A stretch of DNA of 10,453 nucleotides from Prochlorothrix sp035286285 (GTDB taxonomy: Bacteria > Cyanobacteriota > Cyanobacteriia > Prochlorotrichales > Prochlorotrichaceae): the NCBI GenBank assembly GCA_035286285.1, contig JAYKJG010000340.1, positions 1 through 10,453 of the forward strand, given 5' to 3'. The notes beneath the pieces are model-generated. The model saw nothing but the letters and a program-made list of their open reading frames with translations. It was not told the origin of the DNA and searched no databases. This document shows positions 7,066-10,453 of the stretch, piece by piece; the first letter of the stretch is position 1; each line of letters opens with the position of its first letter. The translations under genes and the position numbers were made by a program.

Positions 7066-7089
7066 CATTCTGACAGGGAGACTTGAGCC

Positions 7090-7431
7090 ATGACTTATCG
7101 CGAAGAAATGCAGCGCATTAAACGGCAAACGGCCCAGTTAAGCCGCGCCCTCCCGGATTTTATGCAGGCATTCTATGCCCTCAGCAAGCAATCTTCCGTT
7201 GAGGGTGCCTTAGACACAAAAACTAAGGAACTGATTGCCTTGGCGATCGGGGTGAGCCAGCACTGCGATGGTTGTATTGCTTTCCATACCCAGTCGGCGC
7301 TTCAGGCCGGGGCAACCCGCGAGGAGATTTTGGAGGCGCTGAGTGTGACGGTCTTTATGGGTGGGGGTCCGGCTTTGATGTCGGCGACCCATGCCATGGA
7401 AGCCTTGGCAGAGTTGGCTCCAGCGGAGTGA
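7090..7431 (+). CDS. AhpD/carboxymuconolactone decarboxylase-family protein
   Basis: This 113-residue all-helical protein carries the AhpD-type redox signature E47-x11-C59-x2-C62-x3-H66 (ELIALAIG...CDGCIAFH). The two cysteines and the glutamate/histidine relay are those used for peroxide reduction in AhpD. The histidine that sits between the cysteines in mycobacterial AhpD is Gly61 here, as in many small family members, so actual peroxidase activity is unproven. The length is typical of the single-domain group, which forms oligomers in the cytoplasm. The start is supported by AGGGAG at 7075-7080. The gene lies 58 bases after the methyltransferase, but has its own candidate promoter and palindrome, so the two may be only partly co-transcribed. 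A ring-cleavage decarboxylase role is less likely given the CxxC. Confidence 0.88.
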   Translation: MTYREEMQRIKRQTAQLSRALPDFMQAFYALSKQSSVEGALDTKTKELIALAIGVSQHCDGCIAFHTQSALQAGATREEILEALSVTVFMGGGPALMSATHAMEALAELAPAE

Positions 7432-7733
7432 TGGCGGGGGAAGCCTAGGGGGATCCCAGGGTTTGGGGGATCCCAGGGTTGACAGCAACTGGAGGGGATG
7501 GGCTTGCGATCGTCCGGCCTGAGCTTGGGTTAATGTTGCGGTTGGGTGGGGTAGGGTTCCCTATAGATTCGGGGTGCCCTATAGAATAGAAACGTGAACG
7601 TATCGGTGCGCTGTTCTGTTGCGGTCTGGATCGGTTGTGATGTGGGTTGCGATCGCGAGTCGCAATCTTGCTCTGCCGCAGTCCTGACTGGTCGCAGTCC
7701 CGATCGTGGGATTCCCCAACCCCTCCCTAACCC
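7432..7733. other. Spacer upstream of conserved membrane protein gene
   Basis: No protein-like frame is seen in these 302 bases. They hold a 17-bp direct repeat GGGGGATCCCAGGGTTT (7448-7464, and 7465-7480 for its first 16 bases) whose GGG/CCC arms could fold. There is a TTGACA word (7479-7484) without a fitting -10. CCCTATAGA occurs twice, at 7558-7566 and 7577-7585, the second copy running into TAGAAT (7582-7587), a possible -10 for the next gene. A small TTGCGA/TCGCAA hairpin containing a HIP1 octamer lies at 7647-7665. Regulatory assignments are weak. Confidence 0.5.
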
Positions 7734-9233
7734 ATGCTGATTCCCCTCACTCGCAAAACCGTCGAAACCTTGATTCCCGCTGTTGCCACGGGGGATCAGT
7801 ACAACCATTACTGGGGCAAACCCCAGGATTTGCTGAAGCGTTTGTTGATTTCTGTCACGGCTCTGATTGTGGTGCTGGTGATTGGTGCTGCCACCCGTGA
7901 TAACGAGATTTCTGGCTTCTGCCGCTTTATTTTTGGCATCGCGACCGGCCTTTACTGGTTTTGGTACCCTATTTATGGCGCTAGCCTCCGCAACCGCACC
8001 TATCGCCGCTATCCCTATGCGGGTTTGTGGCAGGGGGAGGTGTTGGATGCCTTTGTGACGGAGGAGTTAATCGGGACGGAGGAAACCGTCAATAAGCGCG
8101 GGGAATTGGTGATTGTGGAAGATCGGGAGCGGCGCATTAACCTAGAGGTTGGAGATGAGAGCGGTTTCCGGACTTTGGTGCAAGCTCCCTTTCTACGGGA
8201 TCACAAGACGATTTATCCCGGAATGCCGGTGCAGTTGCTGCTGCTCTCCCAGGAAAAGAATTTAAGCCGAATTAGCAAAATTAGCGATGCCTATCTGCCC
8301 AATCGGGATTTGTGGGTGAGTGACTATCCTTATCTACGGCGGGATACGTTTTTGGAGGTGAGTCAGCGGGTTTTTGCGGAAGTGGCCCAGTCTGCTGATG
8401 GGTCTTGGGTGGCGCAGCCGATCGGCCCCGATCGCCATGGTTATGTTGCTGCCCCCGCCGATCGCCGCCCCCGCTCTAATGCTCGTCCTTCGGGCCGACG
8501 GCCCGATCGCGCTGCCCTCCGCAATGAGGGCGATCGGGATTATAACAATCGGGATTATAACAATCGGCAGTACGACAATCGGGGCTATGCTGCCCAGGGT
8601 TCTGGCGATCGGGGCTATGACGATCGGGAGTACGGCGATCGGGGTTACAACAATCGGGGTTACGACGATTGGGATCAATCCAGCCGCCGCCCTGGCGATC
8701 GTCCGCTGCGTCAACCCGTTGCGCCTGCTTCCTCCCCTGCTTCAGGCCGTTCCTTCGATCGCCCGTCTGGCAGCAATGGCAGCCGCCGCCTCGACGATCG
8801 CCGCTACGACCCACAGGATTACGACGATATGGGCTATGGCGAAGCCGATCGGGGTTATGCTGCCCCAGAGGCTCGTTTCCCCGGTAACCGCCGCCCTAAC
8901 GCTGGTGCTAACCCTGGCCGCAACCGGGGCGCGGACCGGAGCACTTGGGGTTATGGTAACGATCGGGAAAATACCGCTGGCGTGTGGGATACAAGCTGGA
9001 ACGCGGGTACCCAAGGCTACTCTGCTCACCAAAGCAGCGGCGGTGAGGTTTGGGATGTGAGTGCTGCTGAGCCGATGGACCTCTCCCCAGAGGATCCGGC
9101 CTTCGATCGGCCTCCGGTCCAAATTCCCCCGATCCAACCCCGCCGATCGCCGCAATCTTCACCACAATCCCCGCGCCAACCTCTCAACCTCCGCTATGCT
9201 CCCCCTGACGCTGACAGCGAGGATTATTTGTAG
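7734..9233 (+). CDS. Conserved cyanobacterial two-TM protein with disordered repeat tail
   Basis: The N-terminal 230 residues match a cyanobacterial family often labelled, without good reason, as a phosphate ABC transporter permease. It starts MLIPLTRKTVETLIP, has two membrane segments (about 33-52 and 60-80), then a conserved soluble part with GEVLDAFVTEELIGTEETVNKR-type sequence and SDYPYLRRDTFLEVS (about 198-212). Two helices are too few for an ABC permease and no transporter signature is seen. From about residue 235 the protein becomes a 260-residue low-complexity tail rich in D, R, G, Y, N, P and S. It includes ten consecutive pentapeptides of the form (D/N)R-x-Y-x (267-316) and a proline/glutamine-rich end. 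At 499 residues it is much longer than the conserved core. The start is the first ATG of the frame and has no ribosome-binding site. The stop codon falls inside a dispersed repeat. The function is unknown. Confidence 0.85.
   Translation: MLIPLTRKTVETLIPAVATGDQYNHYWGKPQDLLKRLLISVTALIVVLVIGAATRDNEISGFCRFIFGIATGLYWFWYPIYGASLRNRTYRRYPYAGLWQGEVLDAFVTEELIGTEETVNKRGELVIVEDRERRINLEVGDESGFRTLVQAPFLRDHKTIYPGMPVQLLLLSQEKNLSRISKISDAYLPNRDLWVSDYPYLRRDTFLEVSQRVFAEVAQSADGSWVAQPIGPDRHGYVAAPADRRPRSNARPSGRRPDRAALRNEGDRDYNNRDYNNRQYDNRGYAAQGSGDRGYDDREYGDRGYNNRGYDDWDQSSRRPGDRPLRQPVAPASSPASGRSFDRPSGSNGSRRLDDRRYDPQDYDDMGYGEADRGYAAPEARFPGNRRPNAGANPGRNRGADRSTWGYGNDRENTAGVWDTSWNAGTQGYSAHQSSGGEVWDVSAAEPMDLSPEDPAFDRPPVQIPPIQPRRSPQSSPQSPRQPLNLRYAPPDADSEDYL
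8532..8681 (+). repeat. 15-bp coding repeat (ten DRGYN-like pentapeptides)
   Basis: Ten consecutive 15-base units encode residues 267-316 of the membrane protein: DRDYN, NRDYN, NRQYD, NRGYA, AQGSG, DRGYD, DREYG, DRGYN, NRGYD and DWDQS. Arg-x-Tyr is kept in eight of the ten. GATCGGG or AATCGGG begins most units, so the HIP1 core GATCG is built into the DR codons. The units differ in third positions and in sequence, which points to an older expansion kept at the protein level. Confidence 0.85.
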
Positions 9234-9296
9234 GGGCAATCCCCCCGTGGTTGCCCTGAATTTCACTGGGGTCGGCACGGGGGCACGACCCCTACC
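9230..9296 (+). repeat. Dispersed intergenic repeat, copy 2
   Basis: This 67-bp copy starts GTAGGGGCAATCCCCCCGTG and ends GACCCCTACC, with the same two modules as copies 1 and 3. Its second and third bases are in the TAG stop codon (9231-9233) of the preceding gene. The right module is then repeated in the 51-bp tandem array. The inverted ends GTAGGGG/CCCCTAC and the hairpin potential of each module suggest a small mobile or REP-like element. Confidence 0.8.
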
Positions 9297-9420
9297 CGAT
9301 CGTGCAAATGATGCGTTTGGGGTGGGCACGGGGGCACGACCCCTACCCGATCGTGCAAATGATGCGTTTGGGGTCGGCACGGGGGCACGACCCCTACCCG
9401 ATCGTGCAAATGATCTTTTT
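9268..9420 (+). repeat. 51-bp tandem repeat, three units
   Basis: Units start at 9268, 9319 and 9370 with GGGGTCGGCACGGGGGCACG, a period of exactly 51 bases. Unit 2 has G for C in GTCGG, and unit 3 diverges after 9413. Each unit is the right module of the dispersed repeat followed by CCCGATCGTGCAAATGATGC. Because 51 is a multiple of three, the array reads as a repeated 17-residue peptide in one frame, but it has no other protein features and lies between two genes. There are no unique spacers, so it is not a CRISPR array. Confidence 0.92.
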
Positions 9421-9433
9421 AACCCAGGTTGGG

Positions 9434-9464
9434 TTGACAACGGTGTTAACGCTTTAACTATCCT
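9434..9464 (+). promoter_or_regulatory. Candidate promoter of TPR gene, possibly leaderless
   Basis: A perfect TTGACA (9434-9439) is followed after 19 bases by TATCCT (9459-9464). If this pair is used, transcription would begin at or next to the ATG at 9471, which has no ribosome-binding site. A closer TAACTA (9455-9460) gives only 15 bases of spacing. The pair is plausible but non-optimal. Confidence 0.35.
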
Positions 9465-9470
9465 GAAACT

Positions 9471-10046
9471 ATGAGCCAAACGTCGCCGACTAGCCCTTCT
9501 CCCCAGGATCTAGCTAAGGCAAAAGCAAAACAATACTATGAGGCGGGGAAAGCGGCCTTCGATCGGGGGCGCTATCGCACTGCGATTGATGCCTATGAAG
9601 CGGCGATCGCCGAAATTAACCCCAATACGATCTTTGGGGCGGAAGTGCAACTGGCCTTGGTGATGGCCTATGAAGCGGGGGGAAATCTTCAGGAAGCGCG
9701 GGATTTGTGCCGTAGGCTAGAAAAACATCCCGATTCCGAGACTCGTAAGCAAAGCTCCCGCATTTTATACATTCTAGAAGCGCCGAAGTTGAATGCTCGC
9801 CCGGAGTGGCAAGTTGAAATTCCTGACCTGTCGGCAGTGGAGGCCAGTGAGCGGGACTATCAACGGGCTGCGGGACGCAGCAGCGGCGGGCGATCGCAGC
9901 CGAAACCCCCGGAACGTCCCAGCGATGCGGAACCGCTGAAGTTGGGGGAAGCCCTGCCCCAAACCAACCGCTTTTTGTTGTTTGCGGTGGCAGTGGTGGC
10001 GGTTGGGCTTGCCCTTTGGGGTTTACTGTCAAGAGGGCAGGTTTAG
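9471..10046 (+). CDS. Tail-anchored TPR-repeat protein
   Basis: This 191-residue protein has a short S/T/P-rich start, then TPR-like helices (about 14-90; KAKQYYEAGKAAFDRGRY and TAIDAYEAAIAE are typical). A conserved cyanobacterial segment follows with SRILYILEAPKL and RPEWQVEIPDL (about 96-120). Next is a basic, proline-rich linker (about 125-160) and one C-terminal hydrophobic helix (168-186) ending a few residues before the stop. The arrangement predicts a cytoplasmic protein-binding domain held to a membrane by its C-terminus. The partner is unknown. The start ATG has no ribosome-binding site; a TTGACA box lies 32 bases before it. The tandem repeats upstream and the MITE-like element downstream isolate it from its neighbours. 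Confidence 0.85.
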   Translation: MSQTSPTSPSPQDLAKAKAKQYYEAGKAAFDRGRYRTAIDAYEAAIAEINPNTIFGAEVQLALVMAYEAGGNLQEARDLCRRLEKHPDSETRKQSSRILYILEAPKLNARPEWQVEIPDLSAVEASERDYQRAAGRSSGGRSQPKPPERPSDAEPLKLGEALPQTNRFLLFAVAVVAVGLALWGLLSRGQV

Positions 10047-10065
10047 TTTATGGTTTGATGGGGTC

Positions 10066-10209
10066 TTATACCAAATCCGTTGAGCCTGAAACAGAATAAA
10101 CGGGTAGGGGTCGTGCCCCTGTGCCGACCCTCGACCAGCCAAATACAGGGGCAACCACGGGGGGATTGCCCCTACCACAACGAATCGAGATTAGTCGAAT
10201 TTGGTATTA
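10066..10209. mobile_element. MITE-like element with TACCAAAT ends, carrying a dispersed repeat
   Basis: TACCAAATCCG (10069-10079) and CGAATTTGGTA (10196-10206) are inverted repeats with one mismatch over 11 bases. They are flanked on both sides by TTA (10066-10068 and 10207-10209), which reads as a target-site duplication. The 138-bp core encodes no protein, and most of it is an inverted copy of the GTAGGGG dispersed repeat. Small non-autonomous elements of this kind are common in cyanobacteria. The parent transposase cannot be named from this window; an IS630-like TA target is an alternative reading. Confidence 0.55.
10104..10175 (-). repeat. Dispersed intergenic repeat, copy 3 (inverted)
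   Basis: This 72-bp copy reads in the opposite sense to copies 1 and 2: the GTAGGGGTCGTGCCCC module comes first and the CAACCACGGGGGGATTGCCC module last. The ends are GTAGGGG and CCCCTAC. The GGGGCAA/TTGCCCC arms within the second module form a clear hairpin. It is nested within the TACCAAAT-ended element. Confidence 0.8.
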
Positions 10210-10213
10210 AATC

Positions 10214-10237
10214 CCTCAAAAAAACTTGCCTTGAGGC
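10214..10237 (-). terminator. Weak intrinsic terminator of the HAD gene
   Basis: Read on the minus strand, a short GCC-TCAA-GGC hairpin (10237-10228) is followed by AAG and seven T residues (10224-10218), about 40 bases after the stop codon of the HAD gene. An alternative stem, CCTCAA/TTGAGG (10214-10219 and 10231-10236), contains the run. The stem is short, so efficiency is doubtful. Confidence 0.35.
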
Positions 10238-10274
10238 GGTTTAGGTGATTTTGTGGGCTTTGGTTTAGTTCGGC

Positions 10275-10453
10275 TTAACCCTGCTGGGTGTGAGCTAAAA
10301 ATTCTTGAATTGGCTCCAGGGCTAAGACAGACTGAAAATCGGGCAGAATGGCGGCGGCTCCTGCTTTTTCAAGTTCAGCCGCGCCGTGGGTGGTCGTGAG
10401 TCCGACGGTGTAGAGACCGGCCCGACTGGCGGATTGGACTCCGGTGCGGGAGT
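10275..10453 (-). CDS. HAD-superfamily phosphatase, C-terminal fragment
   Basis: The visible 59 codons are the C-terminal end of a haloacid dehalogenase-type hydrolase of the phosphoglycolate phosphatase/beta-phosphoglucomutase group. The segment SRTGVQSASRAGLYTVGLTTTH matches the region just after the motif IV acidic residues (usually E-D-S), where the metal site is completed. AGAAAILPDF (about 20 residues further on) is the usual last strand, and the stop is TAA at 10277-10275. The nucleophile and cap domain lie beyond the window, so substrate and completeness cannot be judged. It converges on the TPR gene across the MITE-like spacer. Confidence 0.75.
   Translation of the reverse strand, partial: SRTGVQSASRAGLYTVGLTTTHGAAELEKAGAAAILPDFQSVLALEPIQEFLAHTQQG

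Noticed and set aside
7479..7507. Promoter using TTGACA at 7479
   Set aside because: No acceptable -10 word at 15-19 bases, and the hexamer is partly part of the 17-bp repeat.
8334..9155. Repetitive open frames on both strands over the pentapeptide region (for example an I/P/V-rich minus-strand frame)
   Set aside because: The 15-bp repeat keeps all frames open; only the frame continuous with the conserved N-terminal domain is supported.
7734..9233. Phosphate ABC transporter permease, the usual database label for this family
   Set aside because: Only two membrane segments are present, with no permease signature and no neighbouring pst genes, so the label is not supported by the sequence.
9268..9420. 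CRISPR array
   Set aside because: The 51-bp units are contiguous with no unique spacers and no cas genes nearby.
9061..9474. Open frame of 137 codons overlapping the end of the membrane protein gene and the 51-bp repeats
   Set aside because: Its distal part is only the translated tandem repeat (VGTGARPLPDRAND...), its proximal part is out of frame with a well-supported gene, and it runs into the TPR gene start.

Overview
The window looks like a cyanobacterial chromosome fragment. GCGATCGC (HIP1) octamers and GATCG cores occur throughout genes and spacers, for example at 2996-3003, 3241-3248 and 7649-7656. The DNA is GC-rich with G-rich coding strands, and several proteins belong to families that are mainly cyanobacterial: a Ycf46-type AAA+ ATPase, a two-TM conserved membrane protein and a tail-anchored TPR protein. 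The species cannot be fixed from the sequence alone.

Layout: 1-1580 (minus strand) is a Ycf46-like AAA+ ATPase whose 3' end lies outside the window. 1581-2179 is a repeat-packed spacer between divergent genes. 2180-3268 (+) is a FecCD/BtuC-type ABC permease with no partner genes in view. 3269-3714 is a spacer with two hairpins and an 11-bp-phased motif array just upstream of a candidate promoter. 3715-6288 (+) is a membrane-bound class III adenylate cyclase (Cache-HAMP-GAF-cyclase). 6351-6430 is a 10-bp tandem array that runs into the start codon of a small class I methyltransferase (6417-7031, +). An AhpD/CMD-family protein with a CxxC site follows (7090-7431, +), behind its own candidate promoter and a palindrome. 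7432-7733 is a spacer with no gene seen. 7734-9233 (+) is a conserved membrane protein with a long disordered tail that includes ten pentapeptide repeats. 9230-9420 is a cluster of dispersed and 51-bp tandem repeats. 9471-10046 (+) is a tail-anchored TPR protein. 10066-10209 is a MITE-like element. 10275-10453 (minus strand) is the C-terminal end of a HAD-superfamily phosphatase.

No operon-scale system is evident. The genes look like separate housekeeping, signalling or stress units split by repeat-rich spacers. The only plausible functional pair is the methyltransferase plus the AhpD-like protein. The most unusual material is non-coding: helically phased 10-bp and 11-bp arrays at two gene starts, a three-copy intergenic repeat family with 7-bp inverted ends (one copy supplies a gene's stop codon, another sits inside a MITE-like element), and a nested inverted repeat at 1969-2065. 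I found no CRISPR array, tRNA, rRNA, recognisable riboswitch or convincing new multi-gene system.
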